Shown here piece after piece: positions 26,632 to 36,389 of a DNA stretch of 64,000 bases. Positions within the stretch are counted from its first letter, which is position 1. The number at the start of each line of letters is the position of its first letter. A program made the translations under genes and the position numbers. This DNA is from Bradyrhizobium sp. WSM3983 (GTDB lineage Bacteria > Pseudomonadota > Alphaproteobacteria > Rhizobiales > Xanthobacteraceae). The notes below the pieces were generated by a model. That model saw only the letters and a program-made list of their open reading frames with translations. It had not been told where the DNA came from and made no database searches. The stretch is from NCBI RefSeq assembly GCF_000473045.1, contig NZ_AXAY01000002.1:396771-460770 (forward strand), read 5' to 3'.

Positions 26632-28103
26632 TCCTCCCTGAATGCCCCCCGGAAGCTGTCGAGCAAGGGCCGGAGCGCGTAGAGAGCCACGGTCCCACGC
26701 CCTGTCGTGATGAATACTTGAACCGGCATGCCCGGCACGATCTGGATGTCGTTTGCGGCGATCTGCGCGTCGTCGATCCGGATTTTGGTCGCGTAGTATG
26801 GCTGGTCGGTACGCTTGTCGAGGAGCCGGTCTGCGGATACGTGCACGACGGTTCCCTTCAGGCGAGGCACGCGACGCTGATTGTATGGTACGAGGTGAAC
26901 CTCGGCATTGAGGCCGGGATGAACCACATCGATGTCCTCGGGCCTCAGGCGCGCGATCACGATGAGGCGGTCTTGCCGGGGCACCAGGTCCATGAGCGGA
27001 GCGCCCGCTCCGACGACGCCGCCGGCTGTATGAATCCGTAGATCGGTTATCACGCCGTCCTCGGGCGCCTTGATCTCCGTTCGAGCGAGCTGATCCCTGG
27101 CCGCAAGCAATCGCTCGCGGAGCTGAAATATCTGGTTCTGGGCTTCGCGTAGCGACTGGGCGATTTCGTTCTGCCTCTCGCTCTCGAGCTTGAACAATGT
27201 GGCCTGCTGCTCGCTGATGACCTGCGCGGCGCGGGAAATCTGCGCGCCGATCTCGCCGCGGCGGCCTTCGACGTCGGCCAGCTCGCGTTGCAGGTTCAGA
27301 AGCCGCGGCCGCCGTTCGAGTCCCTTGTTGACAAGCGCCGCGACCATATCCAGTTCCTCCCGGACGATGTTGCTTCGCTGCCCGGTGGCGTTCTCCTGCG
27401 CCTTGAGGCCTTCGATCTCCTTCTCGACCTGGCGCCTTCGTTCGCGAATGATTGCAAGCTGCGACTCGTGAACCTGCAGTCGGGCCTGAAAAATGAACTG
27501 CTGCGCCGACACCGCAGCGGCGGCCACGCCACTCTGCTTGCTGTCCTGCTCCAGCGAGCCCGGGATTGCGATGCTCTCAAACCTCTGCTGTTCGGCCTGA
27601 AGCCGTGCGGCACGGGCCGTTGCATCCCACAACTGGCCTTGAAGGCTTTGCACCTCCGAGCCGGCCCGGGTGTCGTCCAGCGCGATCAGCGTTTGTTCGC
27701 TTCGCACGACATCGCCGTCCGAAACCAGGATCTTCCGGACGATACCGCCTTCCAGATGTTGAATCGTCTTGCGGCTCGATTCCGATTCGACGACGCCGGA
27801 TGCGATCGCGGCGCTCTCGAGAGGCGCGAGGCTCGCCCATGTACCAAGCCCCAGCATGAAGCAGAGTACCAGCAGATTGCCCGCGACGGTGATACCGCGA
27901 AGCCTTGCGCGCGGAGAGATCGGCGTGGGCCTCGAGCACCATGGAAACTCGATCGGCTCGAAATCGTCGATTGCGGTTACCACCGCTCCAAATCGCCAGG
28001 CCGCCGGGGTGAGGGGCACCGGCGTTCGCGTGAGCTGGCCCCAGATCATGGGAAGTCTCGCGACGGCGGGAACCTTCCAGATGGTGAGCGAGTTCCAGAT
28101 CAT
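26628..28103 (-). CDS. Type I secretion membrane-fusion protein (HlyD/PrtE family)
   Basis: The 491-residue protein has a cytoplasmic N-terminus, one membrane helix (about 72-95, LLVLCFMLGLGTWASLAPL), a long coiled coil (about 190-330) and a C-terminal beta region (PEDGVITDLRIHTAGGVVGAG). It should bridge the ABC exporter to an outer-membrane channel. No TolC-like gene is present here, so one must come from elsewhere. Its ATG overlaps the exporter stop (ATGA), showing coupling. The N-terminus is about 50 residues longer than usual. Confidence 0.9.
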   Translation of the reverse strand: MIWNSLTIWKVPAVARLPMIWGQLTRTPVPLTPAAWRFGAVVTAIDDFEPIEFPWCSRPTPISPRARLRGITVAGNLLVLCFMLGLGTWASLAPLESAAIASGVVESESSRKTIQHLEGGIVRKILVSDGDVVRSEQTLIALDDTRAGSEVQSLQGQLWDATARAARLQAEQQRFESIAIPGSLEQDSKQSGVAAAAVSAQQFIFQARLQVHESQLAIIRERRRQVEKEIEGLKAQENATGQRSNIVREELDMVAALVNKGLERRPRLLNLQRELADVEGRRGEIGAQISRAAQVISEQQATLFKLESERQNEIAQSLREAQNQIFQLRERLLAARDQLARTEIKAPEDGVITDLRIHTAGGVVGAGAPLMDLVPRQDRLIVIARLRPEDIDVVHPGLNAEVHLVPYNQRRVPRLKGTVVHVSADRLLDKRTDQPYYATKIRIDDAQIAANDIQIVPGMPVQVFITTGRGTVALYALRPLLDSFRGAFRED

Positions 28104-29845
28104 GGCACAATCTGCGAAGTAACCAGGGGGCGGCTCAGGTGCCGTTCAAAGACGTCCTCGCTGTCGCCGAACGCGGTGACCGCGCCGTCTTCCATGATGG
28201 CAATCTTGTCCGTGGCGGCGAGGAGACCCATCCGGTGAGTGACGACGACGAGGATGACTCCCGCGAGCTTCATGCGCTCGATGGCATCCAGCAGCATTCG
28301 CTCGCCCGCGTAGTCGAGGCTGGCGTTGGGTTCGTCGAGGACGACGAGGCGTGGAGTGCCGAAAAAGGCACGGGCAAGACCGAGGCGCTGCCGATATCCG
28401 CGCGAGAAGGTTTTTTCACTTGGAACCGCCGTGTCGTACCCCAGCGGAAGGCGCATGATCGCCTGATGGAGTCCGACGAGCTTGGCCGCTTCGACGACCT
28501 TCTGCCGATCGGCATCGTCAAGGCGCGCAATGATGTCGGCTATGGTGTCGCCGAGCAGGTTGATGTCCTGGGGGAGATATCCGAGACGCTGGCCTTTTCG
28601 CCCCTCGCGAAACAGCGCAACGTCGGTGTTGTCGAGATGGACACGCCCTTGTGTCGGCATCGACAGCCCGGCGATCACCTGGCCAAGCAGCGACTTGCCC
28701 GATCCGGACGGACCGATGATGCCGAGGCATTCTCCGGGCGCGATGCTGAACGAGACGCCGTTCAGCAGAAGATGATTGGTCCCCGGCAGCTTCACGCTGA
28801 CATTGTCGACGACGAGATCGCTCCGGACTTGCTGCGGCGAGATCTCCGTATCCTCCCGCGCGGCTGCAGGGAACGCGGCGAGAAGCATGCCGAGCCGCTG
28901 ACAGGCACTCACGGCTGTCACGAGTGATTTCCAGCCTGCGACCGCACTTTCGACCGGCGCGAGCGCCCGGCTGAACATCAGCGTGGAAGCAAAGATGATT
29001 GCAGGGCTCTTGCCGTGATCGAGGACGAGCCATGCAGCCGCCCCCATGATCAGGACCTGCGATAGCGCGCGGACCGGTTTGGTGGCGAGCATGACGATCT
29101 CGCCTCGCCGGAGGGCCTCATCGTGCTCCCTGCGGGAGTCCTGTGCGTCATGGTAGATCATGCGCGCGGCGCTATCGAACATTCCCATGGCGCGGATCAT
29201 GTGGATGTTGCCGGCGGCGGTCTGGAGGCGGCCGTAGCTTCTGGACAGCGCTGCGCCGGATCTGAGCAGAACGTCTTCGGTGGCCAGCTCTCCGGCAACC
29301 GTGAGCGCGAACAGGAGAGCGACGCAGCAGCCGCCCACCACGCCAAGCAGAGGATGGATCAGAAAGAGGACAAGCAGGAACAAGGGCGCCCAGAGCGCGT
29401 CGAACAGCATCGGACATGCGCCGGACTCGACGAACTGGCGCAGCGTGGTGAGATCCCGATATGCGCCCGACGCTTGCGTCCAATCGCTGCGAAACGCCGC
29501 TTCGAGGCCGGCCGATAGCACGCAAGGACGAAGGCGGTCGTCGAGCCAGGCGCCAAGGCGTCCCAGGACGGCGCGCCGCAATGCATCGTACACGCCGCCG
29601 ACGACCACCGTGACCGCGACAATGAGCGTGAGCAGGAGCAACGTGTCACCGCTCCGGCTCGACAACACCCGGTCGTAGATCTGAAGAAGATAGATGGAGG
29701 GCGCAAACAGAAGCAGGTTGTAGCTGCAGCTATACGCGAAGACGAGGCCAAGCGGTCCCGCGCAGGACCAGAGGGCCGCGTGCAGTGGCGTTGGCACCTG
29801 CGGCAGGATGGGAAACCGAACGGGCGGCATCAGCATGATCGTCAC
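28100..29845 (-). CDS. Type I secretion ABC exporter (PrtD family)
   Basis: The 581-residue half-transporter has about six membrane helices (25-310) followed by an ATPase. Walker A is GPSGSGKS (378-385), the Q-loop is GYLPQDINLLG, the signature is the variant FSRGYRQRLGLARA and Walker B is LVVLDEPNASLD. No peptidase C39 domain is present, which fits the PrtD/HasD class that exports proteins with uncleaved C-terminal signals. The gene lies directly downstream of two glycine-rich proteins that are its likely cargo. Confidence 0.92.
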   Translation of the reverse strand: MTIMLMPPVRFPILPQVPTPLHAALWSCAGPLGLVFAYSCSYNLLLFAPSIYLLQIYDRVLSSRSGDTLLLLTLIVAVTVVVGGVYDALRRAVLGRLGAWLDDRLRPCVLSAGLEAAFRSDWTQASGAYRDLTTLRQFVESGACPMLFDALWAPLFLLVLFLIHPLLGVVGGCCVALLFALTVAGELATEDVLLRSGAALSRSYGRLQTAAGNIHMIRAMGMFDSAARMIYHDAQDSRREHDEALRRGEIVMLATKPVRALSQVLIMGAAAWLVLDHGKSPAIIFASTLMFSRALAPVESAVAGWKSLVTAVSACQRLGMLLAAFPAAAREDTEISPQQVRSDLVVDNVSVKLPGTNHLLLNGVSFSIAPGECLGIIGPSGSGKSLLGQVIAGLSMPTQGRVHLDNTDVALFREGRKGQRLGYLPQDINLLGDTIADIIARLDDADRQKVVEAAKLVGLHQAIMRLPLGYDTAVPSEKTFSRGYRQRLGLARAFFGTPRLVVLDEPNASLDYAGERMLLDAIERMKLAGVILVVVTHRMGLLAATDKIAIMEDGAVTAFGDSEDVFERHLSRPLVTSQIVP

Positions 29846-29976
29846 CGCCTGAAATCGAGGTCCGGCGCACTTGCCCGATGGCCAACGTCACTGCCAACGG
29901 CATCGGCGGGGTATCGGCTTGATCTGCAGGACCGGTGAGGGCGATCACCGGTCCTGCCGGTCGGACGAGCCGACGG

Positions 29977-30435
29977 TCAGAACGTATCGAGATGGAAGTC
30001 CACTTCACCGCCGAGCGCGGCGTTGCCGTCTCCCCCGTTGCCGCCGATGCCGGCCACGACGTCCTGGTGCTGGTCCACCGCGACCTTGTTGATCTGGCTT
30101 GCATCGGTATTGGCGTAGACCTTGGAGGTATCGTAGCCGCTATAGGACTTCTGGCTTCCGTTCGACTCGGCGTCTCCGCCATAGGCCTTCGAAAACACCG
30201 ATGCCTTAGCGTTGGCGCCGCCGGCATCCCAATCTGCCGTCTGTTTGACGCTGTCACCGGTGTTCACGTGCACGCTAGCGCCGTCCGCCTTGTTGGTCGG
30301 ATCGAAGTTGACCGTCGGCTTGCTGATGATGGCTCCCTTGAAGGTGCCGTCCCCGCCGTTTCCGACGCTTTGACCGCCGGTGTTGATCGATTTGAATCCG
30401 ATCGAGTCCGAGATGTTGATCGCTTTGGGCAACAT
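29977..30435 (-). CDS. Glycine-rich putative type I secretion substrate, single module
   Basis: The 152-residue protein has no Sec signal. It contains one copy of a module also present four times in the neighbouring 455-residue protein: VGNGGDGTFKGAIISKP, then VDQHQDVVAGIGGNGGDGN and AALGGEVDF. A ~45-residue insertion with many Ala, Ser and Tyr lies inside the module. The C-terminus EVDFHLDTF resembles the short hydrophobic/acidic tails used as type I signals. GGAGG lies 8 bases before ATG. It is 131 bases upstream of the exporter. Confidence 0.72.
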   Translation of the reverse strand: MLPKAINISDSIGFKSINTGGQSVGNGGDGTFKGAIISKPTVNFDPTNKADGASVHVNTGDSVKQTADWDAGGANAKASVFSKAYGGDAESNGSQKSYSGYDTSKVYANTDASQINKVAVDQHQDVVAGIGGNGGDGNAALGGEVDFHLDTF

Positions 30436-30703
30436 TTGAGCCTCCGTGTTTCTGTTGGCTGTCGCGCATCATCCATCCCGATCAGGCGGACGCGCGCGGC
30501 AACTCTGATCCGCTCGTGCGCGACGGCGATAGATGTCAAATCGGACACCATCCGGTTTGGTCGACCTACGTACGAAAGTATGACATCCGCCGCGCGACAG
30601 CGGAGCTTCAAACGTCAGGGGAGGGCGCCTCAGGGCGTGCTTGCATGCGCGAGCGTGTCGACCGAACTCACGATCGGGCTTGTCCGGGCGATGTGACGTT
30701 TCG

Positions 30704-32071
30704 CTATCCCATCAGGTGAAGATCCGACAGAAGATGGGCCGAAAGATCGCCGCCCAGTGCGAGATTGCCGTAACCGCCGTCGCCGCCGACACCGGCGATC
30801 TGGACCGCACTCTGGTCGATGTGCACGTTGTTGACCTGATCGGCCACGGCCGTTGAATGGGGACCTGCAATCGCGATGTTGATGGGTGCATAGATCGCGA
30901 CGCTGACATCGATCAGGCTGCCGGCAAAATAGCCGTTGCCGCCATTGCCTGCGGCGTTCGAACCGGTCGCGATCGTGTCGGAGCCGCCCGACACCTGGGG
31001 GAGATGGCTGGCATGGCCGCCCGCCGCGGCGTTGCCGTTGCCGCCGTGCCCGCCAATGCTGGCGAGCTGAACGATGGATTGATCGACGTAGGCGTCATTG
31101 GTCTGGAGCGAATGAACGCTGGAGCCATAGCCCGCGACTGCGACGTTGATCGGATCGTACACCACGACGGAGGAATGGACGAGACTCCCGTGGAGCGCGC
31201 CGTCGCCGCCATTGCTGGCCTGGCTTCCGCCGGTTTGAACGTCCGCGACGCCCGTTCCGTTGCTTGATCCCCAGCTGGGGTCGAGCGTCATGACGCTGCC
31301 GCCGGCGGCCACATTGCCGTTTCCGCCGCTGCCGCCGACGCCCGCGATCTGAATGGCCGATTGATCGATGTCGACCGTGTTCGATTGACTTGCCTGCGCG
31401 GTGCCGCCCGACCCTGCCATTGCAATGTTGACCGGGTGATAGATCACCACGGGAGCGTCCACGATCGCACCCGAGAAATAACCGCTGCCGCCGTTTCCGG
31501 CGCTGTTCTCGCCGCTTGCGATCACGCCGGCGCCGAGGGACGTCCCGATGCTGCCTCCCGATGCAATGTTGTCACTGCCGCCATGGCCGCCGATGCCGGC
31601 CATCTGCAAGGCGGATTGATCGACATTCAGATTGTTGGACTGGCTGGCCAGGGCGACCGAGCCGTATCCCAGGCTCACCGAGATGTTGATCGGTTCATAG
31701 ATCAGCAGGGACGCGTGAATGATACCTCCATAAAAGTAGCCATCTCCGCCGTTCCCGGCCGTGTTCGCTCCGCTCTCGACCGTGCTCATCCCGGGATGGG
31801 ATGCGTCGGAAGCGAGCTTGGCGGCGGGATGTTCGGATTGAACCGGGTCGGAGTCATGATGCTGGATCTTCGCGCTCGCGGGGGGCGGTCCGGGATCTGC
31901 AAATTGGCCTGCGAACGGGCCGGGAGCATGGATCGGGGCGCCATTGCCGGCCGCGTCAGTCGGGAGCGGGGCGCTCGGCGTAAGGGCCGGTTCATCGTCG
32001 CCATCGTACCCATCGTGGTGATGAGAGGCGTGATGCAGCCGGATCCCATCCGACATCTGCGAAAAATTCAT
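30704..32071 (-). CDS. Glycine-rich four-module putative type I secretion substrate
   Basis: The 455-residue protein has a His/Asp-rich N-terminus (HHASHHHDGYDGDD) and then four ~85-residue modules. Each module has NGGxGYFxG, a (L/V)IYxPINIAxAG strand, a DQSAxQIAG(V/I)GG strand and a GGxGNxAxGG turn. It ends LLSDLHLMG. It lacks a Sec signal and has no cysteine, both usual for type I cargo. The beta-rich repeats suggest a solenoid-like surface or matrix protein (inference). ATG 32071 is chosen because GGGAGG precedes it by 6 bases. The in-frame upstream ATGs lack a site. Confidence 0.78.
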   Translation of the reverse strand: MNFSQMSDGIRLHHASHHHDGYDGDDEPALTPSAPLPTDAAGNGAPIHAPGPFAGQFADPGPPPASAKIQHHDSDPVQSEHPAAKLASDASHPGMSTVESGANTAGNGGDGYFYGGIIHASLLIYEPINISVSLGYGSVALASQSNNLNVDQSALQMAGIGGHGGSDNIASGGSIGTSLGAGVIASGENSAGNGGSGYFSGAIVDAPVVIYHPVNIAMAGSGGTAQASQSNTVDIDQSAIQIAGVGGSGGNGNVAAGGSVMTLDPSWGSSNGTGVADVQTGGSQASNGGDGALHGSLVHSSVVVYDPINVAVAGYGSSVHSLQTNDAYVDQSIVQLASIGGHGGNGNAAAGGHASHLPQVSGGSDTIATGSNAAGNGGNGYFAGSLIDVSVAIYAPINIAIAGPHSTAVADQVNNVHIDQSAVQIAGVGGDGGYGNLALGGDLSAHLLSDLHLMG

Positions 32072-32468
32072 CGTAGCCTCCCTCATCGCAATCGCTCCGC
32101 GCAATCGGACGGGTTCTTGTCTCCGGACAGAATGTCATCCTGGGAAAGTCGAAAGCCCAGTCGTCAGTTCGGATATAGCGCTTCGTCTGGCAGCCGTAAC
32201 ATCGGCTACATCCGTTCGGGTACAGTTCCAGCCTTTGCAGCTTTGCGCTGGCCGATGTTTGAAAGTGCGACCTTAAGGGGGTGGCGAAGATGGACAATCG
32301 AACCGATGGGCCGGGTCGTCGCCCGGCTGCAGAACGGGTGCGGGATTCGCACCTGCATCTCGGGTTTGCGGCCATAATGAATCCACCGCGTCGCCGGATT
32401 TAAGTCGCATTGCGACCCAGGTCACGGCCAAAGCTCTTGCCTGGCAGGGGCGCAACACCGGGGTTTCG

Positions 32469-33287
32469 ATGTCCGGTCATTTGCGATTTTGGTTCGTAGC
32501 TATTGTGCTTCTTGCAGGTCTCTCGACGTCATCCGCGTCTTCGAACTCCCTTTCCGAATTCTTCAACGCCGGTCCCGCAACGGCCGCTGCACCCGCTTCC
32601 GCGGAAGTGGAGTGCTCGACGCGGCCCGGCAAGTCGACCGCCGACGGCCAGCACTGGGTCTATCGGGTGGAAGGCCAGCGGCGATGTTGGTTTCAGGTCG
32701 CCGAAGGGACGGAGACGGTGAAGAAGCTGGTTCAGCATCGCGACGCCAAACATCGTGTCGCCACGGCCGAAGAGAACAAGACCGCAGCGCGCAATCGGAA
32801 GGCGGTGGTGGATGCGCGCGCGGAGCTGCCGCGCTCCACACCTGAGGATACGTCTCGGCCGAGCCCGTCCGCGCCCGTGCAGGCGGTTGATGCCGGTCCC
32901 GTCCTTGCTACCGGGATCACGACTCGCGTGTCGCCGGTCCCCCTTTCCAAACGCGCGAACGACCGGCTCACGGCTGACGAGATCAGGCCGCGTCAAGTCG
33001 ACGTGGAGGCACTCCTGGCGGCTGTGCCGGCCACCAGTGACGCGGTTGTCGCTTCGGCGACGCCGCGCGCCTTTTCCACCGCCGAGGCGGGCGATGACGG
33101 GTGGGGCTGGACCTGGCTTGGCATGCTGCTGATGGCTTTGGGGCTTCTCTCCGTCTTAAGCGCGAGTAGAACCGTTCGGTGGGCCGAGCTTCTGCACCAG
33201 CCGAGGTCATCTTTCGCTTGCGAGAGGCTGCTGCTGGTCAAAACGCGACCTCGCGAGGAGGTGGGGCAAAGCGGCCATTCGGCCTGA
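32469..33287 (+). CDS. Exported/membrane protein with C-terminal membrane helix
   Basis: The 272-residue protein has a signal peptide (residues 1-24, FWFVAIVLLAGLSTSSA). A short domain with two cysteines follows (VECSTRPGKSTADGQHW … QRRCWFQVAEG), a pattern I associate with Bradyrhizobium exported proteins. Then come a long disordered Pro/Ser/Ala region and a C-terminal helix (WTWLGMLLMALGLLSVLSA). It diverges from the secretion operon across about 400 bases. A shared role is possible but unproven. Confidence 0.65.
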   Translation: MSGHLRFWFVAIVLLAGLSTSSASSNSLSEFFNAGPATAAAPASAEVECSTRPGKSTADGQHWVYRVEGQRRCWFQVAEGTETVKKLVQHRDAKHRVATAEENKTAARNRKAVVDARAELPRSTPEDTSRPSPSAPVQAVDAGPVLATGITTRVSPVPLSKRANDRLTADEIRPRQVDVEALLAAVPATSDAVVASATPRAFSTAEAGDDGWGWTWLGMLLMALGLLSVLSASRTVRWAELLHQPRSSFACERLLLVKTRPREEVGQSGHSA

Positions 33288-34362
33288 ACCGCACGTCTGG
33301 GATCGGCTCGGCGGCGACCTGAAAAGCTGAGACGACGTTTGGTTTAGGTCAGGCTTTCCGAACAAGAGTCAGGGCTCGATATAAGGTTGGCGACGGCGAG
33401 CCGTTGTTGTGCTCACGCACCGAACGGGTGTTCAGATGATCACTGTTGGAGCACACCTTATCGTCGTCGTGACGTCTGATACCTCTAACGCGTTGTTGAC
33501 ATCTCTCGGCACGCCTCTGACGTCCGCTTTCGGAGATTGATCGGACTACGCCGCTTGTTGAATGGATGGTCTCGTTGGGGAGAGTGTCACATCGCGAAGT
33601 GAGTAGAATTGAGGCCGCTACGCTCTTGTGTTCAAAGAAGCGCTGAGTACTCTGCATGTGCACGCCTTGCTCTCGTGTGCGTGACGTGTGCACTGAGAAT
33701 CCGAAGACGCGATTTCCACTTCCGATTCATGCCTATCTAGCCCTAGAAGAGCCAAGCAGCGGAAGCCTCATCAAACCAGATTTCTCAATCGGTCCAATCA
33801 CATATAGGATCGATCGAAGGTAAAATAGATCAGTGAAATGAATGGCTTACGGTGGAAATTTTCTACGGCCCCCATGATGGATTGGACCGACTGACATGCA
33901 GCGGTGAAAAAGTGTCTATCTGAAACGTGCGGCGCTTCAAACAGATCTCCTGCGAGACCCAGACATCCGATCTCGCTATTCGAGCCGACATAATCGTGAA
34001 TGGGGCCCGGCCATCGATAAGGCTTGGTGGCAAACGGAGTTCGGTCCGCCGACTGAAAAACTTTCATACGAAAGGAGTCAGTTGGCTGACTGATAAGGTT
34101 TCAAGCGAAAGCTTATCAGTTGGGCGCTCAACGGGCGATGGATACCTGCCTTGTCCCGAATGGCTGACCGTAGCTGCAGCCGTTGGAAATCAACTATTGG
34201 CCAGAAGCGAAATCTAGAGTTTGGTCGACGGCGCTAATCAGTTGAGAGATCATCGAGCGCTACGCGGGCGTGCTGCGTTCATCTCCTCATCGTGCTATCG
34301 CAAATGGCAGAGACAGAAGCAGAGATAGGAAACCTAATCTCCGCCCATGGCGGAAAGTGATC
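33288..34362. other. 1.1-kb gene-free stretch with degenerate repeats
   Basis: No supported gene. Around 33650-33800 it carries a diverged copy of the 23.5/46.2-kb repeat (GTGTGCAC…ATCCGAAGACGCG…GCGGAAGC). Around 34010 there is a TCGATAAGGCTTGGTGGCAAACGG piece and at 34089 the palindrome. Confidence 0.5.
34089..34120. repeat. ACTGATAAGG inverted repeat
   Basis: ACTGATAAGG (34089-34098) and GCTTATCAGT (34111-34120) are separated by 12 bases. It has the same geometry as the copies at 4205 and 46175. Confidence 0.65.
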
Positions 34363-34950
34363 CTAACCCGTTGCCCGCGGGAGCGCGCCCCTAGCCGTAA
34401 TCTCCGCCGAAAGCTCCTCGATCGTCTTGCGGTGCTCCATCGCCGCTTTACGGATCAGCGCAAAGGCGGCGGGTTCGGCGAGCGCATGCGAATTCATCAC
34501 CTGGAGGACGGCGGCAAGCACGACGCGACGAGACTTCAACCGGTTCTCGAGCTTGATAATCTGGTGCTTCAATTCGCTTGTGCGTTCGTTGCGCTCGAAT
34601 GCCATGACGAGCGCTGCATAGATGCCGGCCGATCGTAACGGCTTTACCAGAAACGAAGCCGGGTCAAGTTCGAGCACCATCTTCAGGCGGCTCGGCGTCT
34701 CCGTGCCGAGCAGGGCGATGACAGGTGATCGCGCCAGGAACGCGCGCTGCGCCGGTTGCAGCAAGGGCAGGAATTCGTCATCGATCAGCGACAGATCGGG
34801 TGCGAAGTCGACGGGCTCACCCAGCGCCCATGCAACACCCTCGATCCCGAGACGCTCGAACTGGCGTCGCACGATGCTCGCGTCGCGTTCGTCCTTGATG
34901 GCGACGAGCGCCTTGCGTCCGCGCAGCGAAAATGAAGACCGTCTGCTCAT
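34363..34950 (-). CDS. AmiR-like ANTAR-domain antiterminator
   Basis: The 195-residue protein has a pseudo-receiver (residues 12-118) and a C-terminal ANTAR domain (about 125-187, LKSRRVVLAAVLQVMNSHAL … AFALIRKAAMEHRKTIEEL). ANTAR domains bind paired RNA hairpins and prevent formation of a terminator. In Pseudomonas, AmiR does so for the amidase operon and is held inactive by AmiC. Here the start overlaps the stop of the AmiC-like gene (ATGA at 34947-34950) and the divergent operon encodes amidases, matching that system. An intrinsic terminator at 36390-36430 is the expected target. Confidence 0.87.
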   Translation of the reverse strand: MSRRSSFSLRGRKALVAIKDERDASIVRRQFERLGIEGVAWALGEPVDFAPDLSLIDDEFLPLLQPAQRAFLARSPVIALLGTETPSRLKMVLELDPASFLVKPLRSAGIYAALVMAFERNERTSELKHQIIKLENRLKSRRVVLAAVLQVMNSHALAEPAAFALIRKAAMEHRKTIEELSAEITARGALPRATG

Positions 34951-36122
34951 TTTACAACCCGCAAATGCGGCGCATTCGGCAATGTGCCGCCCGCCGAGGT
35001 TTCCCTCGCCGGGCCGACGGCAACGTCGAGCTGCGTCAGGTAAGGATCAGGCTTAACAGGCGCCTCGGCTTCCCAGAAGATATCAAATTGTCCTTGCGGA
35101 TTGGATACGGCAAGCCGCGGTGTAAGGACGCAATGGTTGTTGCCGCCGTCGATCCACACCGGTCCTTGCGGCGAATTGTAGCGATGTCCCGCCGCGGCGC
35201 GCCGCACCTCTGCAATGTCGGACGTGCCCGCGCGCTGCAGTGCGCGCGCCAGCAGATAGACCGCCACATAAGCGGATTGTCCGTCAACGGAGGGGCTGCT
35301 GTCCTCGCCATAGCGCGCCTTCCAGCGCGCGACGAAGGCGCGGTTCTCCGGCAGGTGGATGCTCTCGAAATAGGCGGATGACGTGATGCAGCCGGCCGAT
35401 GCTGGTCCGACGATCGACAATTCCGGCTCGCACAGGCTGCAACTCAGCATCGGAATCTCGAGCCCGGCGGCCTTGGTGCCCGCATGGAAGGCTCGGATGA
35501 AGTGGTAGCTCGAGCTTCCGACGAGCGTGTTAAACACGATCGGCGGCTTGCGGCGGACGATCTCATCCACGATGTGGCCGACGGCGCTTTCGCCGAGCTC
35601 GAGCAGCCGTTCCGCCAGGATGTGGCCGTCTGCCGCGCTGACCAGTTCCCGGGTAACGCGATTGGTCTCCCATGTCCAAACGTAGTTGGAGCCGACGCAG
35701 AAGATCTCCCGCGAGAGATTGTCGAGCACGTACCTGACGAGGGGCAGGACGTTGTGATTGGGCGAGGCCCCGACATAGATGACGTTGTCGGAGCACTCGA
35801 AGCCCTCATAGCGCGCAGGGTACCAAAGCAGGCGATCGGTACGTTCCACGATCGGCAGGACCTGTTTGCGCGACGCCGACGTGTAGCAGCCGATGATGTG
35901 TTCGACGCCGACATTGCGGATGAGATCGTCGCAGACCGTATGGTATTCCGAGATGATTCCGCGGGGATCACGAACATGGGGAACGATCGAGAAATCAAAC
36001 TCCATCTGGTTGTTGATCTCGTCGACCGCCATCATCGCGCTCTTGAGGATCTCGCGGCCCATGGCCTGATAGGGCCCGGACTGCGAGCAGATGATGCCAA
36101 CGGGAACAGACGGTCTTGTCAT
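34947..36122 (-). CDS. AmiC-like amide sensor (Peripla_BP_6 fold, cytoplasmic)
   Basis: The 391-residue protein has the type I periplasmic-binding fold (VPVGIICSQSGPYQAMGREI … GVEHIIGCYTSASRKQVLPI … LLWYPARYEGFE) but no signal peptide, as in AmiC, the cytoplasmic negative regulator of AmiR. The YPARYEGFE segment is also found in amide/urea-binding relatives. It probably releases the ANTAR partner when a short amide binds. It is transcribed away from the amidase operon and is coupled to the antiterminator gene. Confidence 0.86.
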   Translation of the reverse strand: MTRPSVPVGIICSQSGPYQAMGREILKSAMMAVDEINNQMEFDFSIVPHVRDPRGIISEYHTVCDDLIRNVGVEHIIGCYTSASRKQVLPIVERTDRLLWYPARYEGFECSDNVIYVGASPNHNVLPLVRYVLDNLSREIFCVGSNYVWTWETNRVTRELVSAADGHILAERLLELGESAVGHIVDEIVRRKPPIVFNTLVGSSSYHFIRAFHAGTKAAGLEIPMLSCSLCEPELSIVGPASAGCITSSAYFESIHLPENRAFVARWKARYGEDSSPSVDGQSAYVAVYLLARALQRAGTSDIAEVRRAAAGHRYNSPQGPVWIDGGNNHCVLTPRLAVSNPQGQFDIFWEAEAPVKPDPYLTQLDVAVGPARETSAGGTLPNAPHLRVVK

Positions 36123-36233
36123 TGACGACTTTCGCTAGTGCAGCGCGAAGATGAAATCATCATCGGCGACAACAGTGCAAGTGGCTTGCCGTTTTGCTGC
36201 GCAGCACTATCGAAATTTAGGCAGAGAGCATCG

Positions 36234-36262
36234 TTGACAATGCGATAGGCAGTTACTTAGAC
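36234..36262 (+). promoter_or_regulatory. Candidate promoter of the amide operon
   Basis: TTGACA (36234-36239) is a perfect -35 box. After 17 bases comes TTAGAC (36257-36262), a weak -10. It lies upstream of the leader terminator, the order needed for attenuation control. Confidence 0.4.
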
Positions 36263-36389
36263 TTTTCTCCTACAGGGGCTCCTGTCGAACCTCGCGTGCG
36301 CCGATCTGGCCGATGACGTCCAGCTCCTTGCACTAAGTGCTTCGTTCGAGTTCGGACCCTAAGCGATAGATCATAGCCGCGGCATTTGA

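Noticed and set aside
30857..32377. Long plus-strand open frames opposite the glycine-rich secretion substrates
   Set aside because: They are antisense shadows of a repetitive high-GC gene and have no ribosome sites or domains.
36182..36198. TGGC…TTTTGC sequence like a sigma-54 promoter before the amide operon
   Set aside because: The GG-to-GC spacing is one base too long for sigma-54, which tolerates almost no change.
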